Source of the DNA: Phoma sp. XZ068
Lineage: Eukaryota; Ascomycota; Dothideomycetes; Pleosporales; Didymellaceae
Assembly (NCBI GenBank): GCA_004835665.1
Contig: RBKR01000014.1
Location: 1,116,001 to 1,180,000 of the forward strand
Direction: 5' to 3'
Length of the DNA stretch: 64,000 nt
Under the pieces are notes generated by a model that worked only from the letters and a program-made list of their open reading frames with translations, searched no databases and was not told the DNA's origin. Below are positions 21,956 through 33,251 of the stretch, piece after piece (position 1 is the stretch's first letter; each line of letters begins with the position of its first letter). Position numbers and translations under genes: made by a program.

Positions 21956-24900
21956 TTACTCATCACCAACCATACCCTCCCGCTCACGACACACGACACA
22001 CCCACGTCCAATCGCGCTCTTAATGACATGGGCATGCGCAACCTTCGCGCCGACACTCCTGCTCCATCTCCCTCCGCTCTCCAGAGCATCGTTCGCGAGT
22101 TGTTGTTGCAATGTGGCAGCGACACTAGCACTGGCGCTTGTCTTTGGCAGCAAACACCCGAGATGGAAGACGTGACCGCATGCAAAGCCGACTAGGGTGT
22201 CGCGAGATTTAGGTAGTGGAATATCCATGATTTCTTCCTCCTCGGCGGTAGGTAAGCTGAAGGCCTCGCGGCATCCTGTGCAGTGGCCTGGTGGAGCTTC
22301 AACGAGCGGGTCTTCTGCTGGTGCGGGATCAGCTACGGGAGCAGCATTTGTCGAAGCACCGGCGGTGGTGTTACTACTGCTGAGAACCTTTGCAGCGGCC
22401 TTTGGATCAACACCCTTGGGCCGGATATCAAGTTCTTTACCCTTTGGCGCCCCGTTTTGTGTGCTGGACATACTTTCCTGCAACGTGTCTGGCTCGTCGT
22501 CACAAGGTATGACTTCAAACTTGACACCTCGCTTTTGGCCTGCACGGAGTGTGTCCATGCCCGCTGCGACTTCACCACGAAGCACTCTTGCCACTCCTTC
22601 TGAGATGGAGTGCTGGATCTCGTATTCGCGGACCATGCGGCCGATACCATCTCTTAGACCTTCGATCTCAAGGCCTTCGGGGATGCGGCGAACAAGTTGT
22701 ATGGGATCAATGGCAGTGCCGACTTCTGCCAGTAATCCACGGATGAACTGCGGCTTGTCCATAGAGTAGTCGAGCAGGTCGTTCCATAGATCGGGGTCAT
22801 CTTGCTCTTTCGCGAAGGATATGGCAAAGCTAACGTCTGAAAGTTTCTCGATAATAAGGTACAAAGCGCGCTTAGTCTGTCCAGTCTTTGAGAGTATGTG
22901 TCTGGGAACGTTAGCTGATAGTAATCATGGAACAATGAAGGGCACTTACACAAGCTCTGGGATGTACTCTCTACTCTCGCAGATGGTTGTGGCTTTACTC
23001 AAATCGAAGCTTTGCGACTTGCGGAGGAATTCCATTAGAAGTGGGCGATCGTACTCGGCAAAAAGCTCAACCATGAGGTCAGCAAAGCCTTCGGCCACAA
23101 TCTTACCATCAGCAGCCAGACGGTCTTCCGCGACGCGCTCTTTTGCTGTTCTGGCTTTGCGCTCGTGTAGCTCTGGCTTCCACAGGCGTCGAAGATAGAA
23201 GAACAGGAAGGGTTGAAACGAGTCCCTTTTCCTCTCTGCTTGAAGCTGAGTGATGACATCGTCCGCTGGAATGGTACCACGACAACCTTCCTCGACGAGA
23301 ACATTTATTGTCTCCGAGGACGCCTCTTCCAGCTCTTGTAAAGGTGCGGACGCCATCTGCTCTCTCGATACACGCAGCAGTATGAAGCCGGGGATGTCAT
23401 CCCTGACAGCCTCCACGAGATGAAAGTCGCGGATGATGCTCATAGCTGCATCGGCATTCTGCAGGCGGATGTAGCAGCGCAGTGCTTCTCTCTGGCGCCC
23501 ACTGGCGAGGTATAGTTTTGCAAGACCGTCTTGCAGTATTCGCCAGTCTCGGCCTTGTTCGTTGCCCTCGATCGAGTCCTCGGTGACATCGCCAGCATTT
23601 AGCTTGGCTTTGATAGCTTCGATAACGCTGTTAATATCGAAGAGATCTGGATCCCACTCTTCAAGCAAATGCTTGAATCTTATCCGGTCGTTGATGATGT
23701 AATGCCCGAGGATTACTTCGTACACCATCGATGGCAGCGGTGGCTGCATCTGCTTGGTGGGGATGTACGGGGATATCTCGTTGAAGTGGTTCGTTTGCGC
23801 AAACTTCCACACCCAGTGTTCCCACCTGGAGGAGGTACCTAGAACTCGTCCAGCGACCTTTCCAGCCTCTTTCCAATCACCTGCGTTCACAAGCTGCTGC
23901 ACCCAGAGGTCTCCAACGCGTCGCTTCTCTTTCTCAACAGCTGTGTTCTGATTGGCTCTTGCAGCAGAGACGGTATCCTGAGACTCGGTCTCGTCAGCGA
24001 AGAAGTCTTGTAGACTTCCTTGCTTTTGAAGCGGCGTGCTGGTAGGTGAGGTTTCTGCGACCGATTGGCTAGCCGAACCAACAACTTCTGGGTGATCTTC
24101 TAAAAGCTCCCAGGCATCTTTGTAGTTTTCGTGCTCCAATTCCCAGCTGAAGTGGTCTGTAAGGTCTCTCTTTATGGCCAAGACACAGTCATACGGACTG
24201 TGGATGAAGACTTTGAGGCCAGCTGTCGCAGCATTAGGGTGTACTGGGGTTTGTCGCCCACGAGCTGTTGCCACAGAGGGCACAGTACCGCTGGCAGACG
24301 ATAACGAGGCCGGCTTTGATTCTGAGCCAATTGGTAGATTGAGAACACTGGCGCCGGAACTAAATATCCTTGTCGCGCTGATACCGGCATCCCAAATTCC
24401 TCCTCCAATAGCCTCAAGTGCGCTCTTCTGTGCAGGCGTCATAGCCTTTGGGTGCGGTACGTAGAGTGTTCCTAGATGGTAATCGGCTGCCGAGAGTGTT
24501 TCGTATCTGCTGACTGTTAAAGAGTCAACCTCGACTTCCTCCTGAGTGACAGCATCGATGAGCTTGAGCTCCGGGCTTAGGCCGTTTGCACGTCGATGCA
24601 TGCCGCGTCGTGGAGTGGTCTCAACGGGATTGTCGTCATCGTCGTGGGTACGATATGCAAGAACTAGAAGTAGGGAAGGGGTATAAAGCGAGATGCCGGA
24701 AACAATACAATCGTCAAACTTCAGACTGCAAAATGTTAGCGCGGTGACCGACGCTGAACGGTAGCAACAACTTACTGGTGAGGGACTTCGATGCTGCCAG
24801 GAGATCTTTCGCCGGTTCTGCCATTACCGAAGACTTCCCCAGGAATAACATGAACAATCCAGGCGGCATCTCCCCAACCTACGACTAACTTCTCAACCTT

Positions 24901-26158
24901 TTCTTTCTTGGGCTCCTTTCCTGGCTTGTGTCGTCGGTGGTGAGGTAGAGTGGACTCAGCCTTGCTATGGTCACGGTGATCGTTCATGCTCATGATCGCG
25001 TCGTCGTCAGACTCCAGCGACTCATCGTCAACCCATTCAACTCTTGCTTTCCACAACGCAGCCATATCCTGCCAGACGCGACGGTTAGGCTTTCCAACAA
25101 AGCCTATCCGCTTCCATGCCAGTTCAGAGTCTGCGCTGTCCAGAAATAGGTTCGTGCGCATGAACCTGATGCCTTCCTCGTTGACCCACACGACATATTT
25201 TCCAGACAACGACCATTTGATGGTGCTGATGGAGCCTTCTCCAGAATGCAGAATCGTATCCCGGCCACTGTTGCCGCCAAGGCCTATTGCTCCAAGCCAG
25301 CCAGCAGCTGCTTGAGATGCCGAACTTGTGTTCGCAGTTGCACGAGTGCCAATGGGACCCCCACTAGTCAGGATCAGTTCGCCAGCCAGGCCTCCCGACA
25401 GATACGAGCGATCGTTTTTGTAGTCTGGCGAAAGTGCCACAGCTTGGATGGGACGCGCAAAGTTGCGCAGAGTAACGTCTTTAGGGTCTATCAAAGAGGA
25501 TACGCAAACGTGACCATCGATCGATGCAGAGCCGATATATATCTGGTTCGAGGGAGTGTTTGGCACAGGGTTCTGCTGTGGTCTGCGCGGGTCGCGACCC
25601 GTGTGCGACGCAGCCTTCCTCGGAGGGACATCTGTTTCTGGGGCCCTAGTAGGCGATCCAAGCTGATTGATGAAGGACTGGGTGCGCGGTAAAGGTGATA
25701 CAGAGAGAGCAGTAACCGAGGCGGACGGGTGGGCGTTGTACGTTCGCAGCATCTGGAAAGAGGGAATGGTGAGGGTGTGCTAGTAATGTCAGTCATGATG
25801 CGTGTCTTGGTACTTAGGAAGTAGACTCACTATGTTGCCATTATGTGTGCCAACGATCTGTGTAGAGCTTAGTATACTTTGTGCGACAGCTCTGGTGGAG
25901 CTCGAGCTATAACCATACCATCTTATCGCCTGCAACCAGGAAAGAGCTTGTCGCGTCGCCATTGCGATATACCGGCCCCAGACTACTCGTCAAGCGGCTA
26001 TATTTGAGCTTCGGCTCCTCATCTGCATCGTCGTCCTCGTCTTCATCGTCATCGTCATGGGCGTTATGGTCGTCGACGTGCTGGACAGCGCCTGTGCCGT
26101 TGCCAGCTGCTCCTGTTGTCACCGCTTGCTGGTCATCGTCGGTCGGATCCGCAGCCAT
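21956..26158 (-). CDS. VPS41: HOPS complex subunit Vps41
   Basis: Predicted 1330-residue subunit of the HOPS tether, which docks endosomes and AP-3 vesicles to the vacuole with Ypt7. Exons 25919-26158, 25831-25857, 24776-25779, 22950-24725 and 21956-22901; the 27-nt second exon encodes IVGTHNGNI. The N-terminus has a long acidic stretch of Asp and Glu (about residues 35-55), then a WD40-like propeller (...THNGNIHTLTIPSFQMLRTYNAH..., SGKYVVWVNEEGIRFM). The middle is clathrin-heavy-chain-type helical repeat, with ALYLIIEKLSDVSFAISFAK and KPQFIRGLLAEVG typical of Vps41. The C-terminus has a RING-like zinc motif: CTGC, ACGHVFHLGC and CVVC. A Pro/Arg-rich insert (about residues 130-165) and a His/Lys-rich insert interrupt the propeller, common in filamentous fungi. 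Confidence 0.94.
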
Positions 26159-26387
26159 GCTGGCGACATGGGCATGAGCTGCGGTGGGGTGTGGAGGTGC
26201 TGCGAAGCTTGGGTCGTGATGGGTAGCTTGACGTGACGTGCGCACGCCCAATGAGATGAGGCTGGACCCTCGGAAATGTGCAGGGATCTCCACAAGCTCC
26301 ACCGAAACTCTTCGACGCCGCATGCACTGATCTTCACCCATTCACGATGCCCATCAAGCATTCAATCGACACATTGCATAGCCGGCG
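26159..26387. promoter_or_regulatory. Shared divergent promoter VPS41 / DUF155 gene
   Basis: The 229 bp between two opposed start codons. No specific site recognised. Confidence 0.55.
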
Positions 26388-27701
26388 ATGCCATCCTTCG
26401 CGCCAACAGCCGCTTGCGCCTTGATGAGGAGCAGCGTGCGATGCACGCATCGAGCATCTCGAACATTACATCATCCTATCCAACGGGCTCCAGCACGAGC
26501 GTTCTCTGGAAGTGTGACACTCGCAAAAAAGCAAGAGGAGGCAAATGGAAAGGCTGAGCAGCTGAAACAAGTGTCGCGCAAGGCTGCAGTCAAGACATCA
26601 TCACTACGCAGCGTCGCTGTCGAAGCACAACGCTCACGAACCTTTGTCAAGTCGCGTGGCCGAACGCGCTTCATCGACCCAGATGCCGAAACGAAGACGG
26701 TCACCGCATACTGCGCCGCCGAAACATATGACATTGCAGCCGCCGCACGGCTCGTCAAAGCTCAAGGCTATGAGCTGGACCCCTTCCAGACTGGTCTCTA
26801 CCCACAAGTCCTCCATGTGCAAATCAGTGACCGGCCCTCCGAGGTGAAAGACTTCCAGCAGGGCGACATTTTCATCTTCCCCTCGGGCACAGTCGTCACC
26901 TGGAACGTCCGCGAGCGCGAGGCCTTGAAGCTCGTCCAGCAGGTGTTGCCTGCAGCAGCAGAAGGCTCCCACCTCGAGCTACTCGAAACAGAAGATCTCG
27001 AGTACCTCGAGGACGGCTCGCGCGAGAGCAGTGAAGTCGTTGGTGACACGATTGTACTAGGGACCAAACCCGAACAGTCTTCAGACTCCCCTTCTACTCC
27101 ACCCGCCGACGCTGGGCCTACATCTCCAGAGGTAGACACAATTCTTGCCAAAATTGCCTTCTCGTCTGGCCTGGCGCGCTCCACGAAACTCGCCGTTCTC
27201 GAGACTCTGCTATCCAACTACCAGCACTCCACACGCGAGATCCCAAACATGCTCGCAGCAAAGCACACCCGTTCTCCTTTCACGCGCTCCTTCATCCTCC
27301 GAAAAACCGGCGAATTGCTCTCCATACGCGCACAATTGAACCTCTACTCCGAGCTCACAGACAGCATGCCCGATATATTCTGGGACTCGCGCCACGAGCT
27401 CGGCCTAGGCGGGTACTACGACGACGTCGGCCGCGCCCTAGACGTCGGCGTCCGAATTAAAGTCCTCAACGAGAAAATCGGCTTCGCGCAAGAAATCGCA
27501 AGTGTTTTGCGCGAGCAGCTGAGCGAGAAGCACGGGCTCAGGCTGGAATGGGCAATTATTGCGCTGATTGCGGTGGAGGTGGTGTTGGAGTTCTGGCGGC
27601 ATTACGAGGAGAGGAAGGAGAGAGATGACCCGGAGAGTACGCAGGCGCTCTTGCGTGCGTATCTAGAGCGACTGGCACGGGAGCAGACGAGGAATGCGTA
27701 G
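26388..27701 (+). CDS. Mitochondrial DUF155 protein (RMND1 / Mrx10 type)
   Basis: Intronless 437-residue protein. Residues 1-45 are Arg/Ala/Ser/Thr-rich and lack acidic residues, a likely mitochondrial presequence. The DUF155 domain spans about residues 105-400: VTAYCAAETYDIAAAARL, GDIFIFPSGTVVTWNV, a variable acidic linker, then ...KIAFSSGLARSTKLAVLE..., ...RDRSFILRKTGELLSIRAQLNLYSEL-like blocks (here SFILRKTGELLSIRAQLNL), and LPDIFW-like MPDIFWDSRHEL. A membrane helix near the C-terminus (EWAIIALIAVEVVLEFW) would anchor it in the inner membrane. Human RMND1 and yeast Mrx10 act in mitochondrial translation; that role is inferred here. ATG 26388 was chosen because it begins the presequence. 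Confidence 0.88.
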   Translation: MPSFAPTAACALMRSSVRCTHRASRTLHHPIQRAPARAFSGSVTLAKKQEEANGKAEQLKQVSRKAAVKTSSLRSVAVEAQRSRTFVKSRGRTRFIDPDAETKTVTAYCAAETYDIAAAARLVKAQGYELDPFQTGLYPQVLHVQISDRPSEVKDFQQGDIFIFPSGTVVTWNVREREALKLVQQVLPAAAEGSHLELLETEDLEYLEDGSRESSEVVGDTIVLGTKPEQSSDSPSTPPADAGPTSPEVDTILAKIAFSSGLARSTKLAVLETLLSNYQHSTREIPNMLAAKHTRSPFTRSFILRKTGELLSIRAQLNLYSELTDSMPDIFWDSRHELGLGGYYDDVGRALDVGVRIKVLNEKIGFAQEIASVLREQLSEKHGLRLEWAIIALIAVEVVLEFWRHYEERKERDDPESTQALLRAYLERLAREQTRNA

Positions 27702-28192
27702 GGATTGCAGAAGTAGAGGCGGATGATTTTGTAGCTATGATACCCCACTCAAAAGTAGCCAATTTGACAGTATTATTTTCGTTTCTCAAGGTCGACCGAA
27801 GGTGATATTATGACTTTTCTTTTCAAGTGTCGGTTACCTGAAGATTAGACTGCAGGTACATGGAACTTGTGACGGTTGACACATTCGGGTTACTATATTT
27901 GGCGGCAAGAGACGATCGTGGTAGTCAAGGTACGTACATTCTATCCCAGCATCTACAGAAGCATGGAAAAGTATGCCACAAACATAGACAAACGAAAGAA
28001 GTACAAGCACAAAACAGCAGAGAATAAAGATACTGAAATTGCAGCACAAGACTCGCAAGCCCATCTTTGCCTTCAGATAAACGGAACGCCAGACTGCCTC
28101 TACAGTGCACGTCTATAATATAACAGCCGAAGCCACGTCGCCAACAGAACTCCCAAAACACCAACGCACACATAACTAACTCAGCGTACAGG
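27702..28192. other. Convergent 3' region, no gene recognised
   Basis: Between two stop codons; AT-rich, presumably 3' untranslated regions of both genes. Confidence 0.45.
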
Positions 28193-29758
28193 CTAGAAGC
28201 CAAACGGATTCCCCCCACCCTGCTGGAACTTGAAACTGCCTCCGCCGCCAGGGAAGCCTCCGCCCTGCCTGAACATAAACTGCGGACCACCGCCGCCGCC
28301 AAACGGCGAGCCATGGAAGGGGTTCCCGCCCTGTTGTTGCTCGGGGTTATTCGGGTCGTCGCCGCGGTCGAAGCGTTCTTTCAGCTCGGGGTCGGAGAGG
28401 ACTTCGTATGCTTCGTTGACGGCGGCCATTTTCTTCTGCGCCTCCTCGGGCGTCATGTTTTGTGCGCCGGCCTTGTCGGGGTGGTACATCTTTGTCATTT
28501 TGCGCCAGGCGCGCTTGATTTCGCGCTCGTCGGCGTCGCGCGTTAGGCCGAGGACTTTGTAGTAGTCTTTTGTTTTTGAGCGCTTGAGGAGAGTGTGGGC
28601 TTTTTGGAGGAGTTCTTGGATGCGCTGGTGTTGGTGGTGTTCTTTTGCGTGGTCAAGGGTGCGGATTGCTTCCTCGAATTGGTCCTTTTCGAGTTCCTGT
28701 TGGCCACGGTGGAGGAGGCCGTGAAGGGAGTCTGGGTTGAGGGTTAGGGCCTCTGTACAGTAGGGTGTACCCTTCTTCATGTTGTTCATCTCGTTGTAGG
28801 CTTCGCAGGTCATTTCGATGAGCTGTGTGTAGAGACCCTGCGGCGAGTTCTTGTAGATGTAGCCGGCCTCGACGTAGTCCTGGAAATCTTGCTTCACCTC
28901 CTTCAGCAGGCCAGGGTCTTCCTCGCCGCGGTCGATGAGGAGCTTGGATGCAGTCGCGAATTGCCTTCTCTCGAAGTTGTTCTTGAGCTTCTTGATGTCC
29001 TTTTCAAGATTCTTCTCTCGTCTCCTGAGCTTCATACAAGGCTTGGAGTCTGGGTCGGACTGCAGACATTGTGCGATGTGCTTGATACCCTTCTCGGTCT
29101 CGCCAAGGGAGTAGAAGGCCATAGCCGAGCTCTGGAGATGTGGCTCGATATCGCCCTTGTTGATCTGCAGAAGGTGCTGCAGATCGGCGATACCCTCGAC
29201 CACCTCGCCCTTCTCGAACCGACATCTGGCCCTGGTCTTGCGGATATCGTATGCTCCACCTGCAACTACGATAGCTGTTCCTGCCTGCTGGATGCAAGTG
29301 TCCCAGTCGCCCTTCTCAGCAGCCTCCTGTGCAATGATGGCTGCACCTTGCGCTTCTTCAAGCTGTGCAATCTCATCGGACTTGTTGGCTGCTTCGTAGT
29401 CCTTGCGCGCAGCGACCCAATCGGCCTTCCTTGCCTTTATCTTGGCCCGCTGCAGCAGCGCACCCTCGAAGCCAGGTTTCAGGTCCAGCACCTTGTTGAA
29501 GTCGTGTTCCGCTTGTTGAGTCCTGCCGAGCGAGAGGTAGGCGGCTCCGCGCCTAAAGAAGGTAAGGTAGTTCTTGGGGTCGCGGGCAATGGCGACGTCG
29601 AAGTAAATGAGCGCATCCTGGGTGTTGCCCGTCGCAAGCTTGACGCTGGCATCCTTGATCAACTGCGACACGGGCGTGTCCGCGGGAATGTCCGCGGGTG
29701 ACAGTGCGCTTGCCAGAGGGAGCAGGCCCAGGGCTAGAGAGGATAGTCGGATTATCAT
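28193..29758 (-). CDS. ER co-chaperone with TPR repeats and J domain (DNAJC3/p58IPK-like)
   Basis: Intronless 521-residue protein. Residues 1-19 form a signal peptide (...SSLALGLLPLASALS), so it should enter the ER. Residues about 28-385 are TPR repeats (...ALIYFDVAIARDPKNYLTFFRRGAAYLSLGRTQQAEHDFNKVLDL...) that hold unfolded clients. The J domain is at about 397-466 with the HPD triad at 426-428, which stimulates the ER Hsp70. A Gly/Phe-rich tail (475-521) follows and ends NPFGF, without an HDEL-type retention signal. This architecture matches metazoan DNAJC3; fungal versions are common in filamentous species. Likely induced by the unfolded-protein response, though no element was identified. 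Divergent from the GH5 gene with 401 bp between starts. Confidence 0.93.
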   Translation of the reverse strand: MIIRLSSLALGLLPLASALSPADIPADTPVSQLIKDASVKLATGNTQDALIYFDVAIARDPKNYLTFFRRGAAYLSLGRTQQAEHDFNKVLDLKPGFEGALLQRAKIKARKADWVAARKDYEAANKSDEIAQLEEAQGAAIIAQEAAEKGDWDTCIQQAGTAIVVAGGAYDIRKTRARCRFEKGEVVEGIADLQHLLQINKGDIEPHLQSSAMAFYSLGETEKGIKHIAQCLQSDPDSKPCMKLRRREKNLEKDIKKLKNNFERRQFATASKLLIDRGEEDPGLLKEVKQDFQDYVEAGYIYKNSPQGLYTQLIEMTCEAYNEMNNMKKGTPYCTEALTLNPDSLHGLLHRGQQELEKDQFEEAIRTLDHAKEHHQHQRIQELLQKAHTLLKRSKTKDYYKVLGLTRDADEREIKRAWRKMTKMYHPDKAGAQNMTPEEAQKKMAAVNEAYEVLSDPELKERFDRGDDPNNPEQQQGGNPFHGSPFGGGGGPQFMFRQGGGFPGGGGSFKFQQGGGNPFGF

Positions 29759-30159
29759 GGTGGCAAGTGGCGAGCTGCGGCCGTGAAATGAGTGACGGTG
29801 GCGGTGGGTGTGGACGCAGGATTACAGCAGCTGGAAGAACACGCAGGTGAGAACGTGCTAAGGCATGAAAGTCGAGGGACTGGTGGCTTATATGAGGGCT
29901 TGGTGAATGCGCCAGGTGAAAGTGTCAAGTTGTCCTTTCAACTACCTACAGGGTCCGCAGCCGCATGAACTACCCGAGGGCGGCAGGGATCCCCTGTCAT
30001 GTGCAATACGCAGCACGATGACGCCTCCCCGGATACGACGCAGACGCCGCAGCCGACCAAGATCTACAAAACATTGAACAAGCCCGCTCTCGCCTTTCCG
30101 TCGTCTCTCCTCCTCCCATACCGTCCTTTTGCACCCTAGATACCCCCCTACATACCATC
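29759..30159. promoter_or_regulatory. Shared upstream region of chaperone and GH5 genes
   Basis: 401 bp between two opposed start codons. The part next to the GH5 gene is pyrimidine-rich on the plus strand (CTCTCGCC, TCTCTCCTCCTCCC), typical of a fungal leader. No specific element recognised. Confidence 0.5.
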
Positions 30160-32522
30160 ATGTCGCAAATGAGACTGCGCATCGACGGGCGTACATTCCG
30201 CGACCCCCAGAACCGTGAGGTCACGCTTCACGGCATCAATTGCACCGCCGACGCGAAACTCCCCGCAACCCCAGATCTTCCCTCACACATTCCCGACAAG
30301 TTCTTTGACGGCGACAATGTCTCCTTCGTCAACCGACCGTTTTCTCTCGAAGACGCTGGCACACACTTTTCACGACTAAGAAGTTGGGGTTACAACACAT
30401 TACGATATGTCTTTACATGGGAGGCAATAGAGCATGCAGGACCAGGAAAGTACGATGAGCAGTGGATAGACCACACCATAGCAGTGTTGAGGAAAGCGAA
30501 AGAGTATGGTTTCTATATCTTTATGGACCCGCACCAGGATGTGGTGAGTACGCTCCGCACACGGCAAAGGACCTTACTGATAAACTGCAGTGGTCAAGGT
30601 TCTCTGGAGGATCGGGAGCGCCCATGTGGACGCTCTACGCATGCGGTCTCGATCCCCAACACTTTGCTGCCACCGAAGCAGCGCTCGTCCAGAACACATA
30701 CCCAGAGCCAGACAAGTACCCAAAGATGATCTGGGCCACCAATTACACGCGACTCGCATGCCAGGTTATTTTCACATTGTTCTTTGGTGGACGAGACTTT
30801 GCGCCAAAGGCTATCATTGATGGCAAGAACATCCAGGACTACCTTACAGACCATTACGTCGGAGCAATCGAACACCTTGCCAAGCGCATCCATGACGCAG
30901 GTGACCTCGAGTACGACCCCATCGTTGGATGGGAAAGTCTGAACGAGCCCAACAAAGGCTTGATCAGCTACCAGGATATTACAGTCGTTCCCAAAGAGCA
31001 GCAGCTCAAGAAGGGCACAACACCTACTGCGTGGCAAGCTATACTAACTGGATCTGGTAGGGCTTGCGAGGTCGAGACATGGGACTTTGGCGGTATGGGG
31101 CCCTACAAGTCAGGAACAGCTCTCATCGACCCTGAGGGCAGATCGGCATGGCTATCTAAAGACTACGATGACAGTTATTATGGCTGGAAGCGTGATCCTG
31201 GTTGGCAGCTCGGTGAATGCCTCTGGGCCCAACATGGTGTTTGGGATCCAACTAACGACACCGTTCTCAAGAAGGACTACTTTGGGATAGATCCCAAGAA
31301 CGGAGCCACGATTGACACCGAATACTTCACAAACCACTACTGGATGGCACATTACCGATCATACAGCAAGATGATCAAATCCATCTTCCCTGACTCGCTC
31401 ATGTTCTTCCAGCCACCGGTGCTCGAGATACCACCCAAGATTAAGGGAACCCCAGATGATGATCCCAACATCATCTTCTCGCCGCATTTCTACGATGGCA
31501 TCACACTGTTGACCAAAAAGTGGAACCGAGTGTGGAATATCGATGTCTTTGGCGTCCTACGAGGGAAGTACTTGACACCCGCATTTGCTATCAAGATTGG
31601 CGAAAATGCAATCAGAAACTGTTTCGCGCACCAGTTGAAGGCTATTCGGGAAGAAGGCACAGAATACATGGGTGTGCACCCGTGCATATTCACTGAAATT
31701 GGTATTCCTTACGATATGGATGACAAGTATGCGTACAAGACCGGCAACTACAGCAGCCAGATTGCAGCGTTGGATGCCAATCATTTTGCTTTGGAGGAAA
31801 GTCAGGCAAACGGTTTCGCCCTCTGGACCTACGTCGCAACAGTAAGTAGCTCATGGACGTGCATGATTGAGATGCGAGCTAACAGTGTTCAGAACACACA
31901 TTATTGGGGTGACCAGTGGAACGGCGAGGACCTGTCGATATTCTCACTGGACGACAAGGCTGTGCCCGCTGGTGCCTTCTCACCGTCTGATTCTCGTGCG
32001 TCGCTTGACACAGAATCTCCCTCTTTTTCGAGAGCTCAAGCATCGACGGACAATCTCAGTGTCACACCAAGCACGCTCAAGAAGACCATTACAGAAGAAC
32101 GTATGGATTCGAGCAGGAGAGACGGCGATGTTGCAGGCCTACGCGCAGCTGAGGCATTTATTCGTCCTACCCCGGTTACCGTACACGGAGATATATCATC
32201 CTACGGCTTCGACCTGAAGACATGCACGTTCAAGCTTGCGCTGCACGCACCAAGTTCGACGCCAGAGGATGCACCGACGGTAATCTACCTACCAGAGTTC
32301 CACTTCCCAACAAGTACGGTGGAGGTCAGCGGTGGGACCTGGACGATCAGTTCGGATGACAAGGATGGAGCATTGAAGCAGACATTGCGTTGGCGACATG
32401 CTGAAGGTGATCAGACGATTACCGTAAAGGGTGTTGTGAGGAAGCAAGACGGTGCGCTAGGCACAGAAGAAGATGAAGGGTATCTGCAGCAGTGCCAGAA
32501 GCAGACGTGCACGATTATGTAG
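30160..32522 (+). CDS. GH5 glycoside hydrolase, endoglycoceramidase-related (sterol/ceramide glucosidase type)
   Basis: Predicted 754-residue enzyme; exons 30160-30543, 30591-31841 and 31893-32522. It has no signal peptide, as in the cytosolic fungal EGCrP group that removes glucose from glucosylceramide or ergosteryl glucoside. The acid/base glutamate is in GWESLNEPNKG and the nucleophile glutamate in CIFTEIGIPYD. Other family blocks are VTLHGINCTADAKLP at the start, YIFMDPHQDVWSRFSGGSGAPMW across the first splice site, and FSPHFYDGITL. The C-terminal 200 residues have a Ser-rich linker and a beta-sandwich-like domain (TVHGDISSYGFDLKTCTFKLAL). The protein ends in Cys-Thr-Ile-Met, a CaaX-like prenylation signal with another Cys five residues earlier. 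Substrate choice between sterol and ceramide cannot be decided. Confidence 0.88.
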
Positions 32523-33251
32523 ATGCAAGCATTGAGGTCGATCATCAGGCGATGGTTACACGATTTCCCCACGATATACACCCCGGCACGTGCAGATACG
32601 ATCGTTGGGCCTGGAAGACGAAGCCCCGGCTATCGGTGCTTAATGTGTGTTTGTTGAGGGCTAGCCTATCAGCACCCACTCTGATGTAATGTCGTTCGAC
32701 TCTCAGGTCACGCCGTCAGCTTTGTGTGAGAGCCCAAAGTTCGGACCTACTTTGCACCTGATACTCACCATACTGTCCAGCGCTGTGGCGCGGTCAGTCG
32801 ATGGGCATATGTATATAGAACTGTGTTGTACGGCAGACGCGGACATGAGTAGCTCTACTGAACCTGCCTGCTAGGCAGCTGACACCGCGACGCGTTCTAT
32901 TGCACGTCAGCCTACGAGACGCGTCTGTAAGACGGCGACGTGAAATATGAGTCTTGTCTCCTCGCCGTTCAGTGCACACAGCAGTGCGCCATGTTTATGC
33001 AACCAGCGACCTTGTGCTAACACGTTGCACCCTTCACCGGCTTTTGGGGTGAGCGGTCACGGCGGGCAGTGGCGCCAAAGCTTTGTGCCTCCGCCATTCT
33101 CTCTCCCGGTACATCTCACATCCCAAACCGCGAGAGCTCCGCACCGCCAGCACCACCACGATCAGCGCCCCTATTAACCCAGGAATAGGACGTCTTTTCA
33201 GGGCTCGGCCTCGCCCCGCGCAAGCTGCACACCTCGGCAGCCGCCTCCACG
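32523..33251. other. Intergenic, 3' end of GH5 gene and promoter of exportin gene
   Basis: No further gene is recognised; the last 200 bp are GC-rich leader of the exportin gene. Confidence 0.45.

Noticed and set aside
28889..29701. 270-codon open frame on the plus strand
   Set aside because: Antisense to the TPR chaperone gene; leucine- and valine-rich shadow without domain.
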